Both the position numbers and the translations under genes were made by a program. Under the pieces are notes generated by a model. It was not told the DNA's origin, searched no databases, and saw nothing but the letters and a program-made list of their open reading frames with translations. A stretch of 64,000 nucleotides of DNA from Nocardia suismassiliense (GTDB lineage: Bacteria > Actinomycetota > Actinomycetes > Mycobacteriales > Mycobacteriaceae), in NCBI RefSeq assembly GCF_900269665.1, contig NZ_LT985361.1, positions 4,953,471 through 5,017,470 on the forward strand. The letters are read 5' to 3'. Below are positions 34,585-43,068 of the stretch, in pieces; the stretch's first letter is position 1; every line of letters begins with the position of its first letter.

Positions 34585-37500
34585 TTATTCGCTGGGACTG
34601 GCCTGACCTGCCTTCTTGTGCAGCGGTGCGTGGTGCAGGCTCTCGCTGGTTCGCCACAGCAGTCCGAGGACCTGCTGCTCGGGCGGGTGTCCGCAACCGA
34701 GCAACCGATTGCAGTGCATGTGCACGAAGCTGCGGGCGAGCTCGAGGCGTGCACGGCTCAGTTCACCGCGCTCGGCAAGTGCGTCGAACCGTGATGCGCA
34801 CTCGCGTAGCAGGATTCGGCGTCGAGCCAGTACCTCGGCAATCGCGTCCCCTCCCGGCTGGGCCGACAGCCACTGCGGATCGCCGAGTAGCGACCTGAGA
34901 ACTGGCTGCTGACTGCGGTACTCCGCAGAGGTAGCGCGGCGATCGACAACACCGAGTCGATAGAAGTCCGCCTGCTCGGCCGCGTCCAGGCCGAGCGCGG
35001 CCACCAGATCGTGCACCGTGTAGATGCCGAGCAGCGTGCGGTCCAATTCAACCGTTCGCTGGTCGATCAGATGCAGCAGGTCCAGCACGGCAACGCTGTC
35101 GGCGGCGAATACCTCTTCAGCGACCGCCATTCCAGCCGGGCCGCCGTAACGCTCCAACTCCTGGTCGTAGGTATCCAGGCACACCCGACGGCAGAAACCA
35201 TTGGTCACCAAACCATTCCCCCACCGCAGCAGCGCGGGCGCCAGCCGGTCCGACAGCCGATCGGGGTCGCCGTGCCAGCGGATGCGCAGATGCGGGTCCG
35301 GATCGGCATAACGCAGAAAGAACCAGCTGTCGGCCGACCCCTCGGCCACCGTCTCGGCGCAGAACGTACGGAGCTGATCCGCGAGCAGATCCTCCTCGAA
35401 GGTCGGCACGTGATAGAGCTTGGCGAACAGCCAGTCGCTGCCCGGCGGGCGCAGGCGTTCGTCAGCCGTCGACCGAATAGTGCTGGCCCGCAATCGAACC
35501 GGCTCGGCAGCCTGCTCTACGGCATCGAGCACGACAGGCACAACGATCTCGCTGACGTAATGCCCGCCGGGCCCGGGCAGCCAGGCCTGGTCCGGCGCGG
35601 GCAACGCTTCGTCCAAAGAGAGCTTGCCACCGGGCATTCGACGGGCTTCGAGGCGAATCTGCTCGACCTGTTCGGGCGAGTCGAGATCGAGCAGCAGACG
35701 GTGGTCCGCCATTGCCAGAAAGACGTGGCGTGGCGGCTGCCACCGCTGCCGCCAGGCCGCGAAGGTGACCGCGAAAGCTGCCGTGTCGGTAGCCAGTTCG
35801 TCGGCATTCACTCGCCACCGGGCCGGGGCCAACACCACTCGACCGACCTGAACCCGTGGCAGTAAAGGAAATCCGGCCGCTGTCCCCCAGTCGAAGGTCG
35901 TCGGCATGGCGCGGCCGTTGCGGTTGATCTCGTCCAGGAACCGCACGACCGCCGGAGCAAGCTGAGCGTTGAGCATGTGGCCCGCACAGGCGACGATCTC
36001 CTGCCCGGTCTGCGGCCACCGCACCACGAATCGGTTTCCGTGCAGGCCGACGACCAGTTCGGACAGCGGAACCACCCGATCGGCCGGTGCTCCGGGCGTC
36101 GTGTCGAAGGCCAGCTCCCAGTCCCGCGCCAGCGGCCGGATCGCCACATTCGCCAACCGACCCGGTCGTGGCAGGTAGGTGATCTCGGCGGACAACCTTC
36201 CGGGCCGACAGTAGGTCTCCGCGGCGGCCGCGGACCGCAGTGCGACATCGGCTTCCGGCCCGACCAGGTCGGCGAAGCGCCCCAGCACGCGGCCTGCCGC
36301 AGCCGCTCCCATGTTGGGCCCCACCACCACCTGGAAGTCGCCCGCATCCACCGCTGCGGGTGACGCGGCCACGACGAACAACGAGATATCCAGCGAGGTA
36401 GGTGCTTTCGCGATGTCGATCGGCTGCAATTCGAGCTTGCCGATGGTCGTTGCGTCGAGCTCGACCACCTGCCGGCCGTCCCGGATCGCATCGAGCGCCA
36501 TATCGGTGAGCGTGCGCTGACGCAGCTGCCGCCAGCTGTCGTCCGCGGTGGTGTTGTCGAACTGACCGGGCGGGCCGAGCCCGATCTCCGGGTCGAGCAG
36601 CTCCAGCAGGCCCACCTCGCGCTCGGATCCGTAGCGTTCGATGAACGAGTCGCGGTAGCGATCCAGATGCGCCAGGCCGGTCGGCCACGACGTGAGCCGG
36701 AGCATCAAATCCGCGGCATGCGCGGCCTCGGCGGCGACAGCACTGCTTAGCCCGCCGGACAGCGGCAAGCCGAGGTCCGTCTGGAACGGACCTTTGGGTG
36801 TCGGCACAGCGTGCACCGTCTGGGCCTGCGCCACCAGTTTCGGATATCCGGCCGCTGCTTGATCGTGGTCCAGCTTGTCCCATGCCTCCAGCTGTTCGAG
36901 GAGGTCGCTGACGGCAGCAGCGTCGGCACCGGCCGCGGGGATGTCGGCCAAGCGCCGCAACACATACCGGGCCGGGTCGGCGACGGTGAGCGGCGGCCGC
37001 AGGTCGGTCAGCAACAGGGTCTGCTCACACAGCTGATCGAGCAGCCGCGTCACCTGCTCGGTCGTCGCGCCGAGCGCAACGGTCAACTCATCGACCAAAT
37101 CGCTGTAGGGCAACGGAGTTCGCGCACGCTCCAGCGCCCGCCGCACCGGTGTGGTGGCCCGCAGCGACATCGCCCGGCCGGGTTCGGCGGCGTCGCCGAT
37201 CGGTGTGCGCTCACTCAGGAACACCCGATCGGCCTGAAAGAACGCGGCCGGATTGGTGAACACGCTTAGCCGCGAACGGATTTCCGCGCGCTGCTCCATC
37301 GTGTGCACGAGGTCGAGCAACCATCCCATGTCCGGCCTGGTGCGTACGGTCGCGGGCAGGTCGGCTATCGCGAGGTCGGTCCGCTCACCCCACTGCGCCA
37401 GGCCCACGCCCGCGAACAACCCGAACGGTATCGGCCTGCTCGACATCCTGATCAGATATCGCTGCAGTTTGCCCGCCAGCCGTTTGCGGGCACGAGCGTC

Positions 37501-37701
37501 GGCGACCGGTCGTTCCAAGGCGCGCATCAGGTCCCCGCCACCCACCGCCAGCGCCCGCTGCACGCGGGGATCGGCGGGAACGAGGGTGCCCGGCGCGGTT
37601 TCGGTCGGCCAGTCCGCGATCGCGTCGAGCGCGAGGTACTCCGCGATGGGCAACAGCGGCGCACGCACCACCAGCCACTGCAACGGGCGATACATTGGCA
37701 T
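34585..37701 (-). CDS. lanB: Full-length lanthipeptide dehydratase LanB
   Basis: 1038 residues. Class I LanB dehydrates Ser/Thr in the precursor core using glutamyl-tRNA. The large glutamylation domain covers about residues 1-720 (LQWLVVRAPLLPIAEYLAL, YLIRMSSRPIPFGLFAGVGL, LPRPGRLANVAIRPLARDWE, VPLSELVVGLHGNRFVVRW). The thiopeptide/SpaB_C-type elimination domain follows from about 750 (WLFAKLYHVPTFEEDLLADQ, SWFFLRYADPDPHLRIRW, VCLDTYDQELERYGGP). Both parts are on one chain, unlike the split enzymes of many actinobacterial clusters. Start ATG 37701 has AAGGAGAC upstream; it follows lanC by 15 bases. Confidence 0.93.
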   Translation of the reverse strand: MPMYRPLQWLVVRAPLLPIAEYLALDAIADWPTETAPGTLVPADPRVQRALAVGGGDLMRALERPVADARARKRLAGKLQRYLIRMSSRPIPFGLFAGVGLAQWGERTDLAIADLPATVRTRPDMGWLLDLVHTMEQRAEIRSRLSVFTNPAAFFQADRVFLSERTPIGDAAEPGRAMSLRATTPVRRALERARTPLPYSDLVDELTVALGATTEQVTRLLDQLCEQTLLLTDLRPPLTVADPARYVLRRLADIPAAGADAAAVSDLLEQLEAWDKLDHDQAAAGYPKLVAQAQTVHAVPTPKGPFQTDLGLPLSGGLSSAVAAEAAHAADLMLRLTSWPTGLAHLDRYRDSFIERYGSEREVGLLELLDPEIGLGPPGQFDNTTADDSWRQLRQRTLTDMALDAIRDGRQVVELDATTIGKLELQPIDIAKAPTSLDISLFVVAASPAAVDAGDFQVVVGPNMGAAAAGRVLGRFADLVGPEADVALRSAAAAETYCRPGRLSAEITYLPRPGRLANVAIRPLARDWELAFDTTPGAPADRVVPLSELVVGLHGNRFVVRWPQTGQEIVACAGHMLNAQLAPAVVRFLDEINRNGRAMPTTFDWGTAAGFPLLPRVQVGRVVLAPARWRVNADELATDTAAFAVTFAAWRQRWQPPRHVFLAMADHRLLLDLDSPEQVEQIRLEARRMPGGKLSLDEALPAPDQAWLPGPGGHYVSEIVVPVVLDAVEQAAEPVRLRASTIRSTADERLRPPGSDWLFAKLYHVPTFEEDLLADQLRTFCAETVAEGSADSWFFLRYADPDPHLRIRWHGDPDRLSDRLAPALLRWGNGLVTNGFCRRVCLDTYDQELERYGGPAGMAVAEEVFAADSVAVLDLLHLIDQRTVELDRTLLGIYTVHDLVAALGLDAAEQADFYRLGVVDRRATSAEYRSQQPVLRSLLGDPQWLSAQPGGDAIAEVLARRRILLRECASRFDALAERGELSRARLELARSFVHMHCNRLLGCGHPPEQQVLGLLWRTSESLHHAPLHKKAGQASPSE

Positions 37702-37716
37702 CGCCGTCTCCTTTCC

Positions 37717-39021
37717 TCAGGCCAGCAGCAACGTGCGATCCCACGATGGCGGCACATCCGTGGCCGAGGCGAGCAGGGCGAGCGCCACCCCCGCCGCACC
37801 ATCGAGCAGGCTGGGATCATCGGTCGCCGGACCACTCTCGGCCAGCGCTCGGTATCCGAACCGGCGCTCCGGTTCGAACATCGCCAACAGCTGGGTGGTC
37901 AGCGCCGCTGCGGCGGTGGTGAATACGGCGTCGCCGGTGTCGTGCGCGAAGCGCAGGGTGATCTGTAGCAATCCGGCCACTCCGTGGCACAGGCCGGCGG
38001 AGGCGTCGATGCGCCGATCGGCTGCCGGGCGGCGGAACACAGCGGCCATGGTCGCCACCGCGATCTCGGTCAATGCGTTGTCTCCCAGCGCAATCCCGGC
38101 CAGCCACAGTGCCCGCGCCACTCCGGGACTGCCGTAGCACCAGGCGTTGTGGGTCGGTCCGTGCGCGGGCGGCGTGCAACCAGCCGTGTCCGGCAGCGCT
38201 ACGCCCGTGGGCCAATTCGGTCCCCACTCGTCATCGCATCGGTGCGCGACCAGCCAGCGCGCCACCCGCGCGATCGCATCCCGTTGTCCGGCAACCGCGA
38301 CACCCGCCGCCTCGGCGAGCGCAAGCACCGCCAGCGGTCCTGGAATCCCGTGCGCGAGCCCGCAATTGAGTACACCTGTCGGATAAGAACGCGACATCGG
38401 GGTGTTCGGAATCATGGCCGCGAACGGGGTGTGCCAATTGGGCAGTCCGTCCTTCTCGTCGCACAGCGCGACCAGCCCGGTCAGTACGGCCCGCAGCGCA
38501 GCTTCGGCTCGCGGTTCCGCCTTGCGGCACAGCAGGTAAGCACCGGTTCCCGCCAAACCGGCGATGGCGTCGAACGCCGCGAACGGCAGTCCGGCCGGTG
38601 TGCGCGCCACGGTCTCACCCAACGCTGCCGCCGGCCCGGTGATCGCCTCGTCCAGGCCATCGAGCAAGCGTTGGTATCGGGTCCCGTTGCGCGACAACGC
38701 ATCGGCCGCGAACGCCACCTCACACAGCCCGCCGAACAGGCCGAGATATCCACGCTCGGCCTGCTCGACGGTCCGTGCGGCGGCTGCCAGGCAAGCATGT
38801 GAGCTAGCTGCCCACTCTTGCTCCGGCAGAACCCGATCCAATTGGCCGAACAACACGGCACGCCCCGCGTTGTTCGGCCGCTGCGCCGAATCCGCAGCAC
38901 GCAGCCGTTCCCCGACTTCCACGGCCACCGCGATCGCCGACAGGGCCACGTCGGCGGGCAGCACGCTGCGCCAGGGCCGTTGGCATCGGTCGATTGTCGT
39001 CGACGTAAGGTCCGCGTTCAC
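37717..39021 (-). CDS. lanC: Lanthionine synthetase C family cyclase LanC
   Basis: 434 residues from GTG 39021, with AAAGGACA upstream; a longer frame reaches 39090 but would overlap the precursor gene. Zinc enzyme that adds Cys thiols to dehydrated residues to form (methyl)lanthionine rings. LanC landmarks: GLAHGIPGPLAVLALA near residue 220, the zinc Cys in NAWCYGSPGVARALWLAG near 294 and Cys-His in GLCHGVAGLLQITL near 344. It lies 40 bases after the third precursor gene and 15 bases before lanB, so all are one operon. Confidence 0.93.
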   Translation of the reverse strand: MNADLTSTTIDRCQRPWRSVLPADVALSAIAVAVEVGERLRAADSAQRPNNAGRAVLFGQLDRVLPEQEWAASSHACLAAAARTVEQAERGYLGLFGGLCEVAFAADALSRNGTRYQRLLDGLDEAITGPAAALGETVARTPAGLPFAAFDAIAGLAGTGAYLLCRKAEPRAEAALRAVLTGLVALCDEKDGLPNWHTPFAAMIPNTPMSRSYPTGVLNCGLAHGIPGPLAVLALAEAAGVAVAGQRDAIARVARWLVAHRCDDEWGPNWPTGVALPDTAGCTPPAHGPTHNAWCYGSPGVARALWLAGIALGDNALTEIAVATMAAVFRRPAADRRIDASAGLCHGVAGLLQITLRFAHDTGDAVFTTAAAALTTQLLAMFEPERRFGYRALAESGPATDDPSLLDGAAGVALALLASATDVPPSWDRTLLLA

Positions 39022-39061
39022 TGACGACGGTGTCCTTTCTGAAAGTCGGTGCAGCGGCACA

Positions 39062-39241
39062 TCAGCAATACCGGCTGCCGGTGCATACACGATGCGTGCA
39101 ACAGCCGGTGGCCGCGGTAGGGCAGCCCACCTCGGTGCACGGCTCGAGCTGTGTCACGGCCATGGCCATGCCCACCTCGATTCGCACGCGCGGTTCGCCG
39201 ACCCGGATATCCAGATCGAATTCATCTACCGGAGCGGACAT
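39062..39241 (-). CDS. Lanthipeptide precursor 1 (FxLD family)
   Basis: 59 residues from ATG 39241; the longer open frame upstream is precursor 2 read in another frame. The leader MSAPVDEFDLDIRVG carries the class I F-x-L-D box. The core, after about residue 28, has six Cys (35, 40, 47, 48, 53, 59) and Thr/Ser at 30, 36, 42, 45, 49, 54, 56, enough for up to six rings. The C-terminal residue is Cys. It lies eight bases after precursor 2. The peptide is presumably exported by the divergent ABC protein. Confidence 0.85.
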   Translation of the reverse strand: MSAPVDEFDLDIRVGEPRVRIEVGMAMAVTQLEPCTEVGCPTAATGCCTHRVCTGSRYC

Positions 39242-39249
39242 CTCGGCGC

Positions 39250-39435
39250 CTAGACCGTGCAGTACTTGGTGCACCGCGGCGGATGCTCGGTGTTGCACGC
39301 CGACCCGCAGGTCGCGCAGTGCGAGTCGTTGCACGTTTCGAAATCCGAGGTCCTTGCCGCCATGGCGGGATCGAGCAGCCGGCTCGCCGCGCCGATCCGG
39401 ATGTCGAGGTCGAAATCATCAACAGGTGCGGACAT
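39250..39435 (-). CDS. Lanthipeptide precursor 2 (FxLD family)
   Basis: 61 residues from ATG 39435, preceded by AAGAAGGATGAA. Leader MSAPVDDFDLDIRIG; core with six Cys (35, 40, 43, 47, 55, 59) and Ser/Thr at 29, 30, 34, 38, 42, 45, 49, 56, 60. Positions 30 (Ser/Thr), 35 and 40 (Cys) coincide with the other two precursors. Twelve bases separate it from precursor 3. Confidence 0.88.
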   Translation of the reverse strand: MSAPVDDFDLDIRIGAASRLLDPAMAARTSDFETCNDSHCATCGSACNTEHPPRCTKYCTV

Positions 39436-39447
39436 TTCATCCTTCTT

Positions 39448-39609
39448 TCAGCAAGTCCGTTCGGTGGTCTTGCACATCGGGTAGCTACTACATTCGTCAG
39501 TGGGACAGACGGACTCGTTGGTCCGCAGCACCATCGGGTCGGTCAGGACCTCCGCCCGCACCGCGCCGAGACGAATATCGAGATCGAATTCGTCTATCGG
39601 AGTGGTCAT
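39448..39609 (-). CDS. Lanthipeptide precursor 3 (FxLD family)
   Basis: 53 residues from ATG 39609, with GGAAAGGAAGAG upstream; the longer frame from 39633 adds eight residues before the leader and is less likely. Leader MTTPIDEFDLDIRLG; core with four Cys (35, 40, 46, 53) and Ser/Thr at 30, 33, 37, 41, 42, 48, 49, 52. It ends in Cys. It is the first gene of the lan operon and therefore nearest the promoter. Confidence 0.85.
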   Translation of the reverse strand: MTTPIDEFDLDIRLGAVRAEVLTDPMVLRTNESVCPTDECSSYPMCKTTERTC

Positions 39610-39889
39610 CTCTTCCTTTCCCCATCGGCTCACGAGTCGCCGCGTGGATTACACGACTCCCACCGTGCGGCACGGCCACGCCTGGGTACTAGAGGAAGTT
39701 GCCGCGTCGCACCGGGACGTTTTCCCGAATCATCGGGAACGCGCTCTCTGTCGGCTGGGCATGCCGCACCACCAGCCTTGAGCGGTGGGCCGGACACGGG
39801 CAGCGTTCCGCCGCAAATAATCCCGTGCATTTCCGCGGAATCGGCGCGAGCCTGTAGGGCGTACACCAGCAGGCACAGGAGGGGACCCG
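39610..39889. promoter_or_regulatory. Divergent control region of the lanthipeptide locus
   Basis: 280 bases between the precursor operon and the ABC exporter gene; no gene inside. It holds a perfect inverted repeat TTCCCGA-ATCA-TCGGGAA at 39722-39739. No regulator gene is present in the locus, so the cognate protein must be elsewhere. Confidence 0.6.
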
Positions 39890-41815
39890 ATGGCCGCAGA
39901 AACCACCGCACCACCCCTCGTCGGCATCGACGAGATGACCACCCCGACCTGGATGACGGTGGACAAGCAGGTCGCCGAGGCCGGGATCTGGCGGACATTA
40001 CGGGCACTCCCCGCGGGCGCACGGGTGGTGACCGGCCTGGCCTGGCAGGCCTCCCGGCGCCTGACCCTGCTCACCGCACTCCTGTCCATCGCAGGTGGGT
40101 TCGCGACCGCGGTCGGCTTGCTCGCCACCGCCGACGTGCTGACCACGCTGCTCGCGCAGGGACCGACCGCGCAGCGCGTGGTGGCGGCATTGCCCGCGGT
40201 CGGCTCGGTGGTGGCCGCCCTCGTGGCGCGCGCCCTGCTCGAAAGCGGCTCCGCCACAGCCGAAGCGCTGCTGAAGCCGCGGGTCGAGCAGCAAGCGCGG
40301 GACAAGGCGCACACCGCGATCGCCCGGGTCGAGCTGATCGCCTTCGAGGACAGCGAGTACGCCGACCTGATCCGCCAGGGCTTGCAACGCGGCATGGGCA
40401 GCATCGCCCACTGCGTCGACGCGATCACCGGCGTGGCCGGTTCGCTCATCCACGTCTGCGCCGCGGTGGCCACGGCGGCGGTGCTGCATCCGTTGCTCGC
40501 GCCGCTGGTGCTGTTGGCCGTCATCCCGGACATGTGGGCGTCGGCGCGGGCCGCGAAGCTGTCCTATCAGTCCTATATCCGCATCATGACCAGCCATCTG
40601 CGGACGTCCATCGCCAGCGACCTGTTGTCCGACCGGGACACCGCGGCCGAGCTGCGCGCGTGTACCGCGGGCCCGGCCCTGCTCACCGAGTACCGGCGGA
40701 TCAGTCAGCAGATCACCGAGGAGACGAGCCGGGTCGAGTTGGCCAGGGCGCGCGTGCGTTTGGTGGGGCGCACCATCGCCGGGATCGGCACCGGCATCGC
40801 CTTCGGCGCGCTCGGCCTGCTGCTCTACCTCGGCGAGCTACCCCTGGCCATGGCGGGCACCGCGGTCGTGGCGATGCGGATGGCGTCGGCCGCGTTGTCG
40901 CAGACCATGATCGGGGTCAACAGCCTCTACGAGAACACCCTCTACCTCGAGTTCTACGGCAACCTGCTCGACCAGACCGAGCGGCGCACCCGCCCACCGG
41001 CGGAGCTCGATGCGCCCACCGACCCACACGAGATCACGTTACGTTCAGTGTCTTTCACCTATCCAGGCCAGAACGAGCCCGCGCTGCACGAGGTCGACCT
41101 GACCATCCGCCGCGGCCAGATCATCGCGCTGGTCGGCGAGAACGGCTCCGGCAAAAGCACTATGGCCAAGCTGATCACCGGCCTGTACCTGCCGACCCGA
41201 GGCCAGATCTGCTGGGACGGGATCGATCTGGCCACCGTCGACGAGCAGTCGATCTACCGGCAGGTCTCGATGGTCATGCAGGATCCGGCCCGCTGGCCGA
41301 TGACCGCGCGGGACAACATCCGCATCGGCCGCATCGAACGCGCCGACCCGGACGGCCGCCTACTCGCCTCGGCGGCACGGGAATCCGGCGCGGACGTCGT
41401 CATCGACGAGCTGCCCTACGGCGAGCACACGGTGCTGTCCCGGCAATTCAGCAAGGGCCGCGACCTCTCCGGCGGCCAGTGGCAGCGGATCAGCGTGGCC
41501 CGCGGCCTGTACCGCGACGCACCCATCCTGGTGGCCGACGAACCGACCGCCGCCATGGACGCCCGCGCCGAGCACGCGGTCTTCCAGTCCTTGCAACACC
41601 TCAGCCGCGGCAACGGCCGCAGCGCGGCCAACCGCACCACCATCCTGATCACCCACCGGCTGGCCAACATTCGGCATGCCGACCGCATCATCGTGCTGGA
41701 CCACGGCCGGATCGTGGAGGAAGGCACGCACAGCGAACTCATGGCGAAGGACGGCACCTACGCTCAGCTGTTCGGCCTGCAAGCCGCCGCCTACCAGCTC
41801 GAGTCGAGCAGCTGA
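39890..41815 (+). CDS. ABC exporter (fused permease-ATPase), lanthipeptide locus
   Basis: 641 residues. A transmembrane domain of about six helices (residues 45-345) is fused to an ATPase domain: Walker A GENGSGKST near 416, signature LSGGQWQRISVARGL near 526, Walker B ILVADEP near 546, H-loop ITHRLANI. There is no N-terminal C39 peptidase domain, so it exports but cannot trim the leader. Divergent from the precursor-lanC-lanB operon, with a shared control region; probably the exporter or immunity pump (inference from position). Start ATG 39890 follows AGGAGGGGA. Confidence 0.9.
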   Translation: MAAETTAPPLVGIDEMTTPTWMTVDKQVAEAGIWRTLRALPAGARVVTGLAWQASRRLTLLTALLSIAGGFATAVGLLATADVLTTLLAQGPTAQRVVAALPAVGSVVAALVARALLESGSATAEALLKPRVEQQARDKAHTAIARVELIAFEDSEYADLIRQGLQRGMGSIAHCVDAITGVAGSLIHVCAAVATAAVLHPLLAPLVLLAVIPDMWASARAAKLSYQSYIRIMTSHLRTSIASDLLSDRDTAAELRACTAGPALLTEYRRISQQITEETSRVELARARVRLVGRTIAGIGTGIAFGALGLLLYLGELPLAMAGTAVVAMRMASAALSQTMIGVNSLYENTLYLEFYGNLLDQTERRTRPPAELDAPTDPHEITLRSVSFTYPGQNEPALHEVDLTIRRGQIIALVGENGSGKSTMAKLITGLYLPTRGQICWDGIDLATVDEQSIYRQVSMVMQDPARWPMTARDNIRIGRIERADPDGRLLASAARESGADVVIDELPYGEHTVLSRQFSKGRDLSGGQWQRISVARGLYRDAPILVADEPTAAMDARAEHAVFQSLQHLSRGNGRSAANRTTILITHRLANIRHADRIIVLDHGRIVEEGTHSELMAKDGTYAQLFGLQAAAYQLESSS

Positions 41816-42214
41816 TCAGGCTTGGCGAGCCTCCCGCTCGGTGACGTCCCGGCCGGGTTCGGCTGCCCGACGGGCACGCTGACCGCGGGCGACCTCGGTG
41901 GCGAGGGCGTCGAGCGGCTGGGCGAACTGTGCCAGCTGATCCGTCAGGGCCGACAGCCACAACTGGGCCACCTCGACACCGGCGGCGTCCAGGGCATAGA
42001 CCCGGCGCGTGCCTTCCGCGCGGACGCGCACCAGCCCGGCGTCGCGCAGCACCTTGAGATGCTGCGAGACGCCGGGCTGCGAAATCCGGGTAAACCCTTG
42101 CACGGCAGCGACAACCGTGCCCGCCGGCTGTTCGCCGGCGGCTACGAGCTCGAGAATGTAGCGGCGCACGGGGTCGCCGAGCGCCTCGAAGATTCTTTCG
42201 GGAGCAGAGGTCAT
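41816..42214 (-). CDS. ArsR-type regulator paired with SRPBCC protein
   Basis: 132 residues. Winged helix: RIFEALGDPVRRYILELVA, GVSQHLKVLRDAGLVRVRAE, GTRRVYALD; no metal-site Cys pair. The start overlaps the SRPBCC stop (ATGA), so the two are translationally coupled. This ArsR/AHSA1 pairing is common and usually autoregulated. Confidence 0.9.
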   Translation of the reverse strand: MTSAPERIFEALGDPVRRYILELVAAGEQPAGTVVAAVQGFTRISQPGVSQHLKVLRDAGLVRVRAEGTRRVYALDAAGVEVAQLWLSALTDQLAQFAQPLDALATEVARGQRARRAAEPGRDVTEREARQA

Positions 42215-42870
42215 CAGGACTGCGCGTTGTCCTCGGGCTCGACGGTATAGAAGGTGATCGTGCGCTCGGCGGCTTCACGCGCGGCGGCCGGGTCGTCGCC
42301 GGCCTCGATGGCCGCGTTCGCCCAGTCCGAACCCGCCGCCCGCACGAACGTGATCCCCTCGGGAGTCGTCGGAAACGCCAGCCCTTCGGCCGGATCCACC
42401 GCCACCCCGCTCGACAGATGCAGACCAAGCGCCATCAACGCCAGATCCCAGCCGACGCCGACCGCACCCGGACCGTACTGCCCCCAGAACTCGGGATCGA
42501 CCGGCGCCTCGTGCGCCAACTCCAGCACAGTGCCCTCGTCGCCGGGCGCGAGATCAACCGTCACCCACGACACCTGCGGGCCCATCTCCCAGGTCAGTGC
42601 GAGCCGGCGCGGCGCCTCGCACTGCTCGACCACTCCCCCCGCATTGCCCTCCAGCTGGTAATGACCACCGACTTTCAGGTCACCACTGATCGGCAGGAAC
42701 CAGCGCGGCAGCCGCTCGGCGTTGGTCAGCGCGTCCCACAGATCGTTCTGGTCGGTGGCGTACGTGCGGCGCGCGACGGCGATCTTGGTCGGCGCACCGT
42801 CCCGAGATCCGTTGCGGACCTCGCGAACCATGAGCCCGGCGATGCCGGCGGGATCGGTGAGCAGGGGCAT
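42214..42870 (-). CDS. SRPBCC (AHSA1-like) domain protein
   Basis: 218 residues. Helix-grip hydrophobic-ligand fold: RRTYATDQNDLWDALTNAER, LPRWFLPISGDLKVGGHYQL, EAPRRLALTWEMG, GTVLELAHEAP. The ligand is unknown. It is first in the operon, directly behind a strong Shine-Dalgarno (GAAGGAGGAC) and a palindromic operator. Confidence 0.88.
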   Translation of the reverse strand: MPLLTDPAGIAGLMVREVRNGSRDGAPTKIAVARRTYATDQNDLWDALTNAERLPRWFLPISGDLKVGGHYQLEGNAGGVVEQCEAPRRLALTWEMGPQVSWVTVDLAPGDEGTVLELAHEAPVDPEFWGQYGPGAVGVGWDLALMALGLHLSSGVAVDPAEGLAFPTTPEGITFVRAAGSDWANAAIEAGDDPAAAREAAERTITFYTVEPEDNAQS

Positions 42871-42883
42871 AACGTCCTCCTTC

Positions 42884-42901
42884 TATAAGTTTTCACTTAT
42901 A
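42884..42901. promoter_or_regulatory. Operator of the SRPBCC-ArsR operon
   Basis: Perfect inverted repeat TATAAGT-TTTC-ACTTATA, 14 bases upstream of the SRPBCC start and abutting its Shine-Dalgarno; very AT-rich in this genome. A bound ArsR-type protein would block the promoter. Confidence 0.7.
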
Positions 42902-42937
42902 TTAGCGGCACTGTCGAGCCTCCGCCACCCCGGCCCT

Positions 42938-42955
42938 GCTGTGACCGATCACAGC
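42938..42955. promoter_or_regulatory. Inverted repeat upstream of the PucR gene
   Basis: GCTGTGA-CCGA-TCACAGC, perfect 7-4-7. The half-sites resemble CRP (TGTGA/TCACA) but the spacing is four, not six. It is 114 bases upstream of the PucR start and 68 upstream of the SRPBCC start. Confidence 0.45.
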
Positions 42956-43068
42956 TCCCGCGACGCCGCGTCCGCGTGTTCTCACAAGTTCGCCGGTAAC
43001 CTTCTCCGACCACCAGCGCGTAGTTAGTGTGAACCAGCTACATAGCTATTGCTGACAAAGGAGTTGTC

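Noticed and set aside
39062..39334. 90-codon version of lanthipeptide precursor 1
   Set aside because: The extra 31 codons overlap precursor 2 out of frame; the leader MSAPVDEFDLDI begins at the internal ATG 39241.
42938..42955. CRP binding site
   Set aside because: Half-sites TGTGA/TCACA are present but separated by four bases instead of six; kept only as an unassigned inverted repeat.
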